From Aquarana catesbeiana (Eukaryota > Chordata > Amphibia > Anura > Ranidae), in contig NC_133324.1 of NCBI RefSeq assembly GCF_042186555.1, forward strand, positions 131,514,696 through 131,578,695: a stretch of DNA of 64,000 nucleotides. The letters are read 5' to 3'. The translations under genes were made by a program, and so were the position numbers. The notes under the pieces are model-generated. The model had not been told where the DNA came from. It searched no databases and was given only the letters and a program-made list of their open reading frames with translations. This document shows, one piece after another, positions 1 to 10,297 of the stretch; position 1 is the first letter of the stretch; each line of letters starts with the position of its first letter.

Positions 1-198
1 GCACGGAGGATTGGAGCAGAGGTCCCCCCCAACATGAAGTGACATCCCTGGGACTTTTGCACACCTGTGGGGGGAATGTGCAAAGATTCAACCATACTGG
101 GAGGGAATTATCAGGGGGATTTATCAGGACAGGAGAACAAATCCAGAGAGACCCTTGGAAATGTCATATGGATAAAACAGTCACTCAGTATAGGAATA
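1..198. other. No recognised feature
   Basis: Flank of the hAT element. I recognise no gene or repeat here. It may belong to the same old L1-like copy that continues at 1184. Confidence 0.5.
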
Positions 199-499
199 CC
201 CTAAACCAGTGGTCCCCAACTTTTTTGCCACCGGGGACCGGCTGCGTGGAAGAAAATTGTGCCAAGGCCCGGCAAGGGGGGGGGGGTGTACGCACACGCC
301 GGGGGGTAAGCGAATTTCGCTGGCAATTTATCAGGGCAATAGCTGGTGTTCTGCTGTTGGTACTTCAATCATCACGGCACCATGGTTGGTATGGTGTCAG
401 AATGAATGAAGCGCATTATTTCTTATATTACATTGTAATATAAATTAAATAGTTCAACTCACCATAATGCAGAATCAGTTGGAGCCCTGAGTGTGTCAC

Positions 500-770
500 T
501 TTCCACGTCGCCTGCCACCAGATGAGGAATGCCACTTGCCACGCTGCCTGCCACCAGATGAGGAATGCCACTTGCCGCACTGCCTGCCACCAAATGAGGA
601 ATGCCACTTGCCATGCTTGCCTGCCACCAGTTGAGGAATGCCACTTGCCACGTCACCTGCCTGTGCCACCAGTTGAGGAATGCCACTTGCCATGTCACCT
701 GCCTGTGCCACTAGATGAGGAATGCCACTTTCCACATCACCTGCCAGTGCCACCAGATGAGGATTTTCAC
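500..770. repeat. Minisatellite, 36-42 bp unit, about 7 copies
   Basis: The segment GATGAGGAATGCCACTTGCC recurs with variants near 521, 557, 593, 630, 672, 714 and 755. Spacing is 36 bp at first and about 42 bp later. It creates Cys/His-rich open frames that are not genes. Confidence 0.85.
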
Positions 771-805
771 TGTATTGGTGACACTGGTTCAGTAATCGTT
801 CTTGA

Positions 806-1060
806 GTGAGGGCAGGAGAGCAGAGATGTGGGGCGGGCGGTGAGAGATGATGTCATCTCTCTGCTCCCCGCCGCACCTCCGACATTCTGTATGCTGTGAG
901 GGCAGAAGAGCGGTAATGCTAGGCGGGCAGGGAGAGATGATGTCATCTCTCTGCTCCCCGCTGCACCACCGACATTCCTCACGCCGTGAGGGCGGAAGAG
1001 CGGTGATGCTAGGTGAGAGATGTCATCTCTGCTCGCCAGCCCGCTTCTCTCATTCACCCT
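806..1060. repeat. Tandem repeat, 90-bp unit, about 2.8 copies
   Basis: Units begin GTGAGGGCRGRAGAGCRG at 806, 896 and 986, each followed by GAGAGATGATGTCATCTCT-like sequence. The third unit is shortened. It lies inside the hAT element. Confidence 0.85.
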
Positions 1061-1183
1061 CCCGCTTTCCTCACTGATCCACCGGTGCCTTAAATGTCAT
1101 GCCGCCAGCTGCGGCCCGGCTGCAAAGACGCCGCGGCCCGGTAGTAGGCCGCGGCCTGGGGGTTGACGACCCCTGCCCTAGAC

Positions 1184-1650
1184 CCATACCTTTTAAACGC
1201 AGCCAAAAGTTTGATCCCGAGACTGTGGAGAACGTCAGAAGTCCCTACTAAGAAGGAGTGGGTCATAAAAGTAGACTGGTTAAGAGCAATAGAAGAAACA
1301 AAAAAAAATAGCCCTGTATGCAGACAATATGCTACTTTATCTGGTCGATACTTAGGGCTCACTAGTCAGTCATAGAGAAGTTTGACATGTTTTTCAGTCT
1401 TAGGATCAACTGGAAAAAAGTCTACGCTACTCCTATTGGATCCCCTCCAGGACTCTCTCCCTCCCGTATTATCACAACTTAAGGTGGATACAAAGGTTAA
1501 ATATCTAGGGATGATTATCTCTATCCATTCTAAGGAATATGTTCCCCTTAATTTGACACCATTACTTCAGAAATTTAGATCCCACAGCAAAGTATGGTGT
1601 AAGCTGCCAATTTCTGCAACAGGTCAGGTTAAGCTTTTAAAAACGATCTA
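1184..1650 (+). pseudogene. L1-like (Tx1-type) ORF2 remnants, left part
   Basis: About 1186-1290 encodes a stretch like the ORF2 C-terminus (NAAKSLIPRLWRTSEVPTKK). From about 1306 another frame gives KIALYADNMLLYLVDT, the reverse transcriptase YADD motif changed to YADN, followed by LKVDTKVKYLGMIIS and PLLQKF...VWCKLPISATGQVKLLK. The C-terminal piece preceding the RT piece implies two copies or a rearrangement. It has stops and frameshifts. A Tc1 copy interrupts it at 1651, and the C-terminal half resumes after 3110. Confidence 0.6.
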
Positions 1651-3110
1651 CAGTGCCTTGAAAAAGTATTCATACCCCTTGAAATTATCCACATTTTGTC
1701 ATGTTACATCCAAAAACGTAAATGTATTTTATTGGGATTTTATGTGATAGACCAACACAAAGTGGCACATAATTGTGAAGTGGAAGGAAAATGATCAATG
1801 GTTTTCAACATTTTTTACAAATAAATATGTGAAAAGTGTGGCATTTGTATTCAGGCCCCCCTGAGTCAATTGCCACAGATTCTCAATAGGATTTAGGTCT
1901 GTACTTGACTGGGCCATTCTACAAATAAATATGTGAAAAGTGTGGCATTTGTATTCAGGCCCCCCTGAGTCAATTGCCACAGATTCTCAATAGGATTTAG
2001 GTCTGTACTTGACTGGGCCATTCTAAAACATGTATATCCTTTGATCTAAACCATTCCATGGTAGATCTGGCTGTATGTTTAGGGTCGTTGCCCTGCTGGA
2101 AGGTGAACCTCAGCCCCAGTCTCAAGTCTTTTGCAGACTGTAACAGGTTTTCTTTGGCTTTATCCATCTTCCTATCAACTCTGACCAGCTTCCCTGTTCC
2201 TGCTGAAGAAAAGCATCCCCACAGCATGATAGCATGATGCTGCCACCACCCTGTTTCACGGTGGGGATGGTCTGTTCAGGGTGATGTGCAATGTTAGTTT
2301 TCCGACACATATAGCGTTTTTGCTTTTAGGCCAAAAAGTTCAATTTGATCTCATCTGACCAGAGCACCTTCTTCCACATGTTTGCTGTGCCCCCCACATG
2401 GCTTCTCGCAAACTGCAAATGGGACTTTTTATGGCTTTCTTTCAACAATGGCTTTCTTCTTACCATTCTTCCATGAAGGACAGATTTGTGGAGTGCACAA
2501 CTAATAGTTGTCCTGTGGACAGATTCTCCCACCTGAACTATGGATCTCTGCAGTTCCTCCAGAGTTACCATGGGCCTCTTGTCTGCTTCTCTGATTAATG
2601 CTCTCCTTGCCTGGCCTGTCAGTTTAGGTGGACGGCCATGTCTTGGTAGGTTTGCAGTTGTGCCATACTCTTTCCAATTTCGAATGATAAATTGAACAGT
2701 GCTCCGTAAGATGTTTAAAGCTTTGGATATTTTTTATTAACTCAACCCTGCTTTAAATTTCTCCACAACTTTTTCCTTGACCTTCATGATGCTGTATTTA
2801 TACTGAGATTAAATTACACACAGGTGGACTCTATTTACTAATTAGGTAACTTCTGAAGGCAATTGGTTCCACTAGATTTTAGTGGTATCAGAGTAAAGGG
2901 GTCTGAATACAAATGCACACCACACTTTTCAGATATTTATTTGTAAAAAATTATGAAAACCAATTATTATTTTCCTTCCACTTCACAATTATGTGCCACT
3001 TTGTGTTGGTCTATTACATAAAATCACAATAAAATACATTTATGTTTTTGGTTGTAACATGACAAAATGTGGAAAATTTCAAGGGATATGAATATTTTTT
3101 CAAGGCGCTT
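1651..3110 (-). mobile_element. Tc1/mariner element (defective), inserted in L1-like remnant
   Basis: Begins CAGTGCCTTGAAAAAGTATT after TA (1649-1650). The right end, ttcaaggcgcttca, is decayed. The transposase lies on the minus strand in pieces (about 2000-2800): HTH region, then KVLWSDEIKLNFLA, HPEQTIPTVKQGGGSIML and QGNDPKHTARSTMEW. About 190 bp of the usual 3' part is deleted, and a perfect 104-bp tandem duplication lies at 1817-2024. Not functional. Confidence 0.9.
1817..2024. repeat. Perfect 104-bp tandem duplication inside the Tc1 copy
   Basis: 1817-1920 and 1921-2024 are identical base for base. Each unit runs from acaaataaatatgtgaaaag to gactgggccattct and includes the deletion junction 'gtcaat/tgccacag', so the duplication came after the deletion. 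Confidence 0.95.
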
Positions 3111-4065
3111 CAAACAATTGGGGGGGGGGGTTATCTGTACCTAATCCCTGGTTATATTTCTTGCAGGTTAGGAAATAGGTGGTTTGTATGTATCCTCTTA
3201 AAATATACCTAGCTCTCTATTTTACAATAGTAGCCCGTTATGGGCCTTGGATTCTTCCACTCCACCTGTTAATCAATATTCTTATCCGACAATCTACCCG
3301 ATTAACAAGGTTTGGCAGTCCACTAAAAAAAGGCTGGGTAACTTAGCGTATACCAGATTCACACCATTATGGACAAACAAAGCACTCCCTGGAATTTCCT
3401 GGCTGGACAGGTTCTCCGGGTGGGAATGGGCTGGGATAGTAACTCTGATGCAGTTGTACTCTGACAGAGTGCTGAAAACATTTAAGCAGCTCTGTATGGA
3501 CTACAGTCTGGATCGAAGGTGGTTCTTCCAGTACTCACAATTAAGATATGCCTTGGAATCCCATGGTTTGGCCCTGAATGCCTCTTTTTCTCTAATTCCC
3601 ATTTTGGATTGTGTAGTACAGGCTTGTAACACAAAGGGCCTTATTTCTAAAGTTTATACGTGACTGCAATCTAACTCGCTTTTTAGTTCTCATCTTCCAT
3701 GTAGACAGAAATGGGGGATGGATGTTGATGTGGGTCTAGGGGACATGTGGGACCAAATAATGGAAACTGTTCAGTTGGTTTTGTTGTCTCCAACACATAG
3801 AGTCACCTAACTTTTTATCCTGCATAGGTCCTACCAAACCTCAGAACTTCTGCACAGGATAGGTAGGAAGGAAAATCCTGAACGTTCAAGATGTGCTCAA
3901 TCTCTTGGTTCTTTTATTCAACTGTACTGGAGGTGACCAAAGTTACACGGGTACTGGCAGGATGTGATAGATGTGATTAACTCTGTTTATAACACTGCGT
4001 TGACCCTAGACCCGTTCTAGACCCGTTCTATGTCTCCTAGGGTTTATGTGTCAAATATAACTAAC
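3111..4065 (+). pseudogene. L1-like (Tx1-type) ORF2 remnant, C-terminal half
   Basis: An open stretch at 3247-3663 (RLGNLAYTRFTPLWTNKALP ... QYSQLRYALESHGL) continues with stops into LHRIGRKENPERSRCAQS and LYWR..KLHGYWQDVIDVI. The latter resembles the Cys/His-containing C-terminal region of Tx1-type L1 ORF2. It continues the copy broken by the Tc1 element. The end near 4065 is approximate. Confidence 0.6.
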
Positions 4066-4119
4066 TAGCTCTTTCATGGATAGATTTTCGTGGACTAATG
4101 TGTCATTGTGCCACAATCA

Positions 4120-4645
4120 ATGGTGTGTAATGTGAAAGATGGGTGTTCTTAAAGGGCGTGGTTTATTGTGACACACCTTTCCCCATCTTCCAGGACTAGC
4201 TTCATATGCAGCTAGTTGAGGCTGGAAGACTTTCTCTCCTAGGCACTGTGATTGCAGATTTAACTGGGGAGCAGGTGGCTATATAATGCCCAGCATGGGT
4301 CACTGTAAAAGGAAATTTGAGAGTTCTGTATATAATTGTATTCTATTTTACATGTATTGCACACTGCCCTCAGTTGTGCACACGGCACTAATGTTTTCAG
4401 CACATGTTTGCATTCTTTCGAGTCTTGATTAGAATTAGCCTCTCTATGTTATGCCCCTTGTTACCATAAAAGTACAATTGTAATATTATTGTGATACCTA
4501 CGTGATCATGTGTATAAAAACCTTCAATTGTGTCATAATAAAGCAGAACAGTCATTTGGAAAGATGCAGAGTGTATCTTTTTTGTCTGTTCCCTACTGCA
4601 GTAGTTATTATTAATTTGGAACCACTAAATAATTATGTCAGGCTT
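4120..4645 (+). repeat. Possible LTR remnant (left)
   Basis: Contains tataaaa (4512-4518) and, about 25 bp on, AATAAA (4537-4542), then a pyrimidine-rich stretch. The final ~75 bp (tttggaaagatgc ... ttggaaccacta) recurs at 6697-6770. TATA, poly(A) signal and a distal direct copy suggest an LTR. No coding domains and no clear primer-binding site were seen. Confidence 0.35.
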
Positions 4646-5212
4646 TGCCTAGGAGGGGATTTTCAGGTGACCCTGAGAATCCAAAACAAGGAGCTTGAGA
4701 CGATACAAGAATTTCTGATAAATCAGCCGGCTGAGGTAAGCCTTTTGCTTACATTTGCGTAATCACACTTCCTTGATCGGTAAGGCATTTTCGAGACAAA
4801 GGGTACCTATATTACTCTCCTTAATCAAACTGTATTGATTGGTGGTTATAAGTTATGTTGTCCCTGTCTACTGTCCATCGGAGTGTTATAGATAAGAAAG
4901 GGAAGAATAGTGCTGTTCACAGGTATATGTAGTACATCTGCTAGATAAAGTAGTTTAGAGGCAAGAGGGTATAGGCACACGTAGAGAAGACTGGCCAGTC
5001 ATTATGGGCATTAAATTAAGTAAGGGAATGAAGGGTAAGAGACCCTCAAAAATGCCCAGAGCAAGAGGAGCGCTATAAAATATATGAACCGAAGGTGCGG
5101 TTCTGCCTATACTGAGCCCCTAGATAAATGGTTAGAGTGGACAGGGATCCACAATGGGTAACTGGGTTACCACCAAAGTCCACAGGGACTAAGAATCATG
5201 CAGAGTAAACAG
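4646..5212. other. No gene seen
   Basis: Non-coding sequence between the LTR-like block and the MITE. The open frame ending at 4762 has no recognisable domain. Confidence 0.5.
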
Positions 5213-5215
5213 TAA

Positions 5216-5649
5216 TGCCCTGTACACACGGTCGGATTTTCCGACAGAAAATGTGTGATAGGACCTTGTTGTCGGAAATTCCGACCGCGTGTGGGCTCCA
5301 TCACACATTTTCCATCGGAATTTCCAACACACAAAGTTTGAGAGCTTGCTATAAAATTTTCCGACAACAAAATCCGTTGTCGGAAATTCCGATCCTGTGT
5401 ACACAAATTCGACGCACATAGTGCCAGGCATGCTCAGAATAAATTAAGAGATGAAAGCAATTGGCTACTGCCCCGTTTATAGTCCCGACGTACGTGTTTT
5501 ACATCACTGCGTTTAGAACGATCGGATTTTCCGACAACATTGTGTGACCGTGTGCATGCAAGACAAGTTTGAGTCAACATCCGTCGGAAAAAATCCATGG
5601 ATTTTGTTGTCGGACTGTCCGATCAATGTCCGACCGTGTGTGCAGGGCA
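5216..5649. mobile_element. Palindromic MITE, 'GTACACACGGTCGGA' family
   Basis: TGCCCTGTACACACGGTCGG at the left is mirrored by CCGACCGTGTGTGCAGGGCA at the right, and most of the 434 bp is self-complementary. Flanks are TAA (5213-5215) and TTA (5650-5652). No ORF. Same family as 7799, 14200 and 24501. Confidence 0.85.
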
Positions 5650-5652
5650 TTA

Positions 5653-6690
5653 GAGAAACAGCTATCTATGTGAGCAGGATGGATCAAGGGTGACAATTAA
5701 CACTAGACAGAAAGGGACATTTTCATGTTAAGTTGAATTTGGGGTCAGACACTACAACTAGTAAAGTCAAAACAGAATACTTTATATGTTGTCAGAGAGG
5801 GAAGATGAGATGAGCACTATGGCTGCCCGTCTGATCATAAAATCATAGAAGCTAGAGTATGTGAAGTATAGGATTACAATACATAGGATACAAAGGATAT
5901 CAGAACAAAATAAGGAAAGCAGAATTTAGGCAAGGAAATATTAAAGTGTTAAAAGAAAGTGAGAGAATGATATGCATATGTTGTGTACAAATGGGAAAAA
6001 TGTAAGCGATTTTAGAGAGATATTTGTGTATGTTTGTGAATACTGGAACCTTTAGTTCTATCTCTTGTGTGTGTCATGTATGCAGATGTGACCCCCTCCT
6101 TTGCGCTCTCATGAAAGAATGTAGCTGGGATGAGAGATCAGTGATAAGCTGGAAGGACACCATGCCAATTTCAGTTTTTTAGACAAAACATTAATAACAA
6201 AATGTGATGTGTTAATTAATCTAATGATAAACAATGTGATCACAATTATTTTGAATCTGTTTTCCAAATATGGTAAAATGAAGGTTACATTTAACCGTGT
6301 ATTACACAAATTGAATATCCTTTGATAGTGGAAACACTGCATTTAAAAAATGGAATCTAAGTAAAATGTCCTCCTTTAAGGAAATATATCTGTGGATATA
6401 TATTAGTAATAGGGTGTGATATTGAGATTGTCACTTAATTTTAAAGTATTAATTTCTAATATGAGTTTAACAATTTTATTAATAATATAGATATATTGTA
6501 ATTGGTTTAGACAACCTTTGGTTGGAAATGAAATCCAGGTTATTGGGGAAATTAGTAAAATGGGATTCGTTTAGAGTAAGATGAGTTTGGTAATTGGAAA
6601 ACAGCTGCCATAATATTTAACAAAGCCAAGATGGATGGGATACATAAGAGGTTTTTATACAAAGATGAAATCTAAAGGTCTGATAATAAC
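5653..6690. other. AT-rich, no gene seen
   Basis: No conserved coding stretch. It could be the decayed interior of the possible LTR element whose ends are near 4640 and 6697. Confidence 0.5.
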
Positions 6691-6696
6691 TTAGTT

Positions 6697-6772
6697 ATTT
6701 GGAAAGATGCGGAGTGTGTCTTTTGTGTCTGTTCCCTACTGCAGTAGTTATTATTTGGAACCACTAATCAGT
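6697..6772 (+). repeat. Second copy of LTR-like segment
   Basis: About 75 bp nearly identical to 4553-4630: tttggaaagatgc, gtctgttccctactgcagta and ttggaaccacta. It is preceded by weaker similarity (gataataa). Same orientation, 2.1 kb downstream. Confidence 0.6.
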
Positions 6773-6972
6773 ATGTTAGTCACTGACTGCAGGTCTTTCT
6801 CTGATCGATGACTGAATAGTGAAGAATCCCCACTCAGGGCCATCAGCCGAACATATCTTATAAGTACTGGCCAGTGGGCAAATGCCACAAGGGAGAGGGG
6901 CCGTGAGTCATGTTCAACCATTTCCATAAATGTCCAGGTATATCTCTTCACTCCTAGCATCCAAACTGAGTA

Positions 6973-8786
6973 TAAATAAATATCTGAAAAGTGTGGCATG
7001 CATTTTTATTCAGCCCTCTTTACTCTGATACCCCTAACTAATATCTAGTGGAATCAATTGCCTTCAGTAGTCACCTAAATAGTAAAGAGAGTCCACCTAT
7101 GTGTAATTTTAACTCAGTATAAATACAGCTGTTCTGTGAAGCCCTCAGAGGTTTGTTAGAGAACCTTACTGAACAAACAGCATCACGAAGACCAAGGAAC
7201 ACACCAGATAGGACAGGGATAAAGTTGTGGAGAAGTTTAAAGCAGGGTTAGGTTTTAAAAAAATATCCCAAGCTTTAAACATCTCACGGAGCACTGTTCA
7301 ATCCATCATCCAAAAATGGAAAGAGTATGGCACAACTGCAATCCTACCATGACATGGCCGTCCACCTAAACTGACAGGCCAGGCAAGGAGAGCATTCATC
7401 AGAGAAGCAGCCAAGAGGCTCATGGTAACTCTGGAGGAGCTGCAGAGATCCACAGCTCAGGTAGGAGAATCTAACCACAGGACAATTATTAGTTGCACAC
7501 TCCACAAATCTGGCCAAATTGTTGAAAGAAAGCTATTCCACAGCAAACATGTGGAAGAAGTTGCTCTGGTCAGATGCTACCCAAGATTGAACTTTTTGGC
7601 CTAAAAGCAAAATGCTATGTGTGGCGGAAAACTAACACTGCACATCACCCTGAACACACCATCCCCACTGTGAAAAATGGTGGTGGCAGCATCATGTTGT
7701 GGGGATGCTTTTCTTCAGCAGGGACAGGGAAGCTGGTCAGAGTTGATAGGAAGATGGATAAAGCCAAATACAGGGCAATCTTAGAAGAAAACCTGTTATG
7801 CCTCGTACACACGATCGGACATTCCGACATCAAAATCCATGTTTTTTTTCCGACGGATGTTGGCTCAAACTTGTCTTGCATACACACGATCACACAAAGT
7901 TGGTTGGAAATTCCGAACGTCAAAAACGCGGTGACGTACATGTACGACGAGCCGAGAAAAAGGAAGTTCAATAGCCAGTGCTGCTCTTCTGCTTGATTCC
8001 GAGCATGCGTGGCACTTTGTGTGTCAGAATTGTGTACACACGATCGTAATTTACGATTTACAACGGATTTTGTTGTCGGAAAATTTGAGAACCAGATCTC
8101 AAATTTTGTGCGACGGAAATTCCGATGGAAACTGTCCGATGGAGCCTACACACGGTCCAATTTCTGACAAAAGGCTCCCATCGAACATTTTCCGTCGGAA
8201 GATCCGACCATGTGTACGGGGCATTAGAGTCTGCAAAAACCTGAGACTAGGGTGGAGGTTCACCTTCCAGCAGAACAATGACCCTAAACATACAGCCAGA
8301 GCTACAATGGAATGGTTTAGATCAAAGCATATTCATGTGTTAGAATGATCTAGTCAAAGTCCAGACCTAAATCCAATTGAGAATCTGTAGCAAAACTTGA
8401 AAATTGCTATTCACAGACGCTCGCTATCCAATCTGACAGAGTTTGAACTATTTTGCAGAAGAATGGGAAAAAATGTCACTCTCTAGATGTGCAAAGCTGG
8501 TAGAGACATCCCCAAAAAGACTTGCAGCTGTAATTGCAGCGAAAAGGTGGATCTACACAGTATTGACTCAGGGGGGCTGAATACAAATGCACGCCACACT
8601 GTTTAGATATTTATTTGTAAAAAATGTTGAAAACCATTTATCAATTTCCTTCCACTTCACAATTATGTGCCACTTTATGTTGGTCTATCACATAAAATCC
8701 CAATAAAATACATTTATCATTTTGGTTGTAACATGACAAAATGTGGAAAATTTCAAGGGGTGTGAATACTTTTTCAAGGCACTGTA
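6973..8786 (+). mobile_element. Tc1/mariner element, 5'-truncated, with nested MITE
   Basis: The right end TTTTTCAAGGCACTG before TA is intact. The left end is truncated near 6973. Transposase pieces on the plus strand run from about 7180 (HTH) through MVTLEELQRSTAQVGES and HPEHTIPTVKNGGGSIML, and after the MITE QNNDPKHTARATMEWFRS. Stops and the 425-bp MITE at 7799 disable it. Related to the copies at 1651 and 23940. Confidence 0.9.
7799..8223. mobile_element. Palindromic MITE nested in the Tc1 transposase
   Basis: TGCCTCGTACACACGATCGG to CCGACCATGTGTACGGGGCA, flanked by TTA (7796-7798 and 8224-8226). Removing it with one TTA rejoins the host element (ctgtta-gagtctgcaaaa), so the 3-bp duplication is directly shown. 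TTA/TAA duplications are typical of PIF/Harbinger. Confidence 0.9.
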
Positions 8787-8788
8787 CA

Positions 8789-9084
8789 CTGACTATGGGA
8801 AAAAGTGTAAGTGTAAGTGTAGATATACAGTCATATAAAGGACAGCAACAAAAAGGTTATAGTCTAGGACCTTTCAAACATGATTTGGGGGAAGTGCTAT
8901 TGGTGTGTCTATTTTGTACGTAGATCTTTATCAATATTAATACATTGCCTCCTCACCACCTGTTTACTCTGTAACTGCCCACATTTTGCCTACCTTCTCT
9001 TTTAAGGCAGCCCCCAACCCCAAGTGTAAACAATATTTATGTATTAATCCTTGCACTCAGTGTACACAAAAAAAACAAGCAATC
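8789..9084. other. No gene seen
   Basis: Short unique-looking intergenic stretch between two mobile elements. Confidence 0.5.
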
Positions 9085-9087
9085 TTA

Positions 9088-9417
9088 GTGCTTGTTCACA
9101 TTAGAATGCCTTGTGGCAAACCAGTGTTCCGTGCTGGTTTCCCACACCGCATGCAAATCGTACTGCCTTTGCGATCTGCAGCAGTTGTCAGTACGACACC
9201 CCAAACGCAGGTCGCAAATGCAGTGCATTTGCTTGCACCATATCGCATGGTACAAATGCACCATGCAATCTGGTTGCAGTGTGTTTCCAAAAGTAGTGCA
9301 TGCACTGCTTTTGGTGCGGTGCAGAAATCTCACTGCACAGAACTGCATGTGGATCACACAGGAACACGCAGCTCGATCCTATGCAATTCACATGCAGTTC
9401 CTAATGTGAATGGGCCC
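9088..9417. mobile_element. Palindromic MITE with TTA duplication
   Basis: Left gtgcttgttcacattag pairs with right ctaatgtgaatgggccc, and the whole 330 bp folds back on itself. Flanked by TTA on both sides (9085-9087, 9418-9420). The several overlapping ORFs on both strands are by-products of the palindrome. Confidence 0.85.
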
Positions 9418-9445
9418 TTAAACCTGCAGGAAAGCCGCAATATAA

Positions 9446-10297
9446 CCACTTCAATTCCTGAACACTTTCACCCCATTCCATCCCAGGCCAACTTTCAGCA
9501 GTGTTTCAGCACAAGCTATTTGAATGACAATTGCACGGTCATGCAACACTGTACCCAAATTAAATTTACCATTTTTCGAGACAGATAAAGCTTTCCTTTG
9601 GTGGTATTTAAGTATTTTTTCTTCTTCACTGATGTGCACCGATGAGGCTGCACTGATGAGGCTGCACTGATGGGTACTTATGGGCTGCACTGATGGGACT
9701 GCACTGATGGGCACTGGTGAGACTGCACTGATGAGCACTGATAGGTGGCACTGTTGCGCACTTATGGGCTGCACTGATGGGCACTAATGAGACTGCACTG
9801 ATGTGCACTGGTGAGACTGCACTGATGGGCACTGATAGGCGGCACTGTTGCACACTTATGGGCTGCACTGATGAGACAGCACTGGTGAGCACTGGTGAAA
9901 CTGCACTGATGGGCACTGATGAGACTGCACTGATGGACACTGGTAAGTTGCACTAATGGGCACTGATTGGCACTGCACTGATAATCAGGTCACTGATTAT
10001 CAGTGTAAATGTGCCCTGTCAGACTTGCCCGTTACCGGCTCTACTTTCCTCACGCTGTGACAGTGCATGAGGAAAGGAATGCCGATAAACGGCAAGATTT
10101 TTTACATGTGATCAGCCATGATTGGACACATGGTCACATGGTAAAGGGCCGCTGTGATTGGCTCTTTACCTCAATCTCTGATGAGCTGAATCCGAAGGAC
10201 ACAACGATCACAGGGCACGCGTGGGAGACATGTTCTGGGAGGACGTCCATGGAGAGCCATGCTGTAGCCGTCTTTCGGCTATGATGCAGTATTGTGG
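9446..10297. mobile_element. 0.9-kb 'CCACTT' element with TTAA-like flanks, copy 1
   Basis: Begins ccacttcaattcctgaac after ataa and ends gtgg before ctaa. Shares 'caattgcacggtcatgc', 'cctttggtggtattt' and 'tgattggctctttac' with the copies at 34080 and 39640 or the fragment at 14780. The middle has expanded into a minisatellite (9630-9990). No ORF of its own. Confidence 0.6.
9630..9990. repeat. Minisatellite of GCACTGAT words
   Basis: Irregular tandem array of 'gcactgatgggcactggtga' and 'gggctgcactgat' type words, about 360 bp. It gives open minus-strand frames rich in Ser/Val/His/Gln, which are artefacts. Confidence 0.85.

Larger units (their letters stand above)
207..1175. mobile_element. 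Non-autonomous hAT element with internal minisatellites
   Basis: Starts CAGTGGTCCCCAAC and ends with the partial inverse GTTGACGACCCCTG. It is flanked by the 8-bp duplication CCCTAAAC (199-206) / CCCTAGAC (1176-1183), one mismatch. An 8-bp duplication with CAG..CTG ends is the hAT signature. The interior is two tandem arrays and no transposase. Confidence 0.8.

Noticed and set aside
522..809. Cys/His-rich open frame resembling repeated finger-like units
   Set aside because: It is a translation of the 36-42-bp minisatellite, with no spacing consistent with a zinc finger.
8986..9588. 200-codon plus-strand ORF
   Set aside because: Covers the palindromic MITE at 9088-9417, with open frames on both strands as expected from self-complementarity. 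No domain.
9451..9953. Overlapping reverse ORFs rich in Ser, Val, His, Gln
   Set aside because: Products of the GCACTGAT minisatellite in several frames.
9630..9990. Possible CRISPR-like array
   Set aside because: No constant-length unique spacers. It is an irregular minisatellite in a vertebrate genome.
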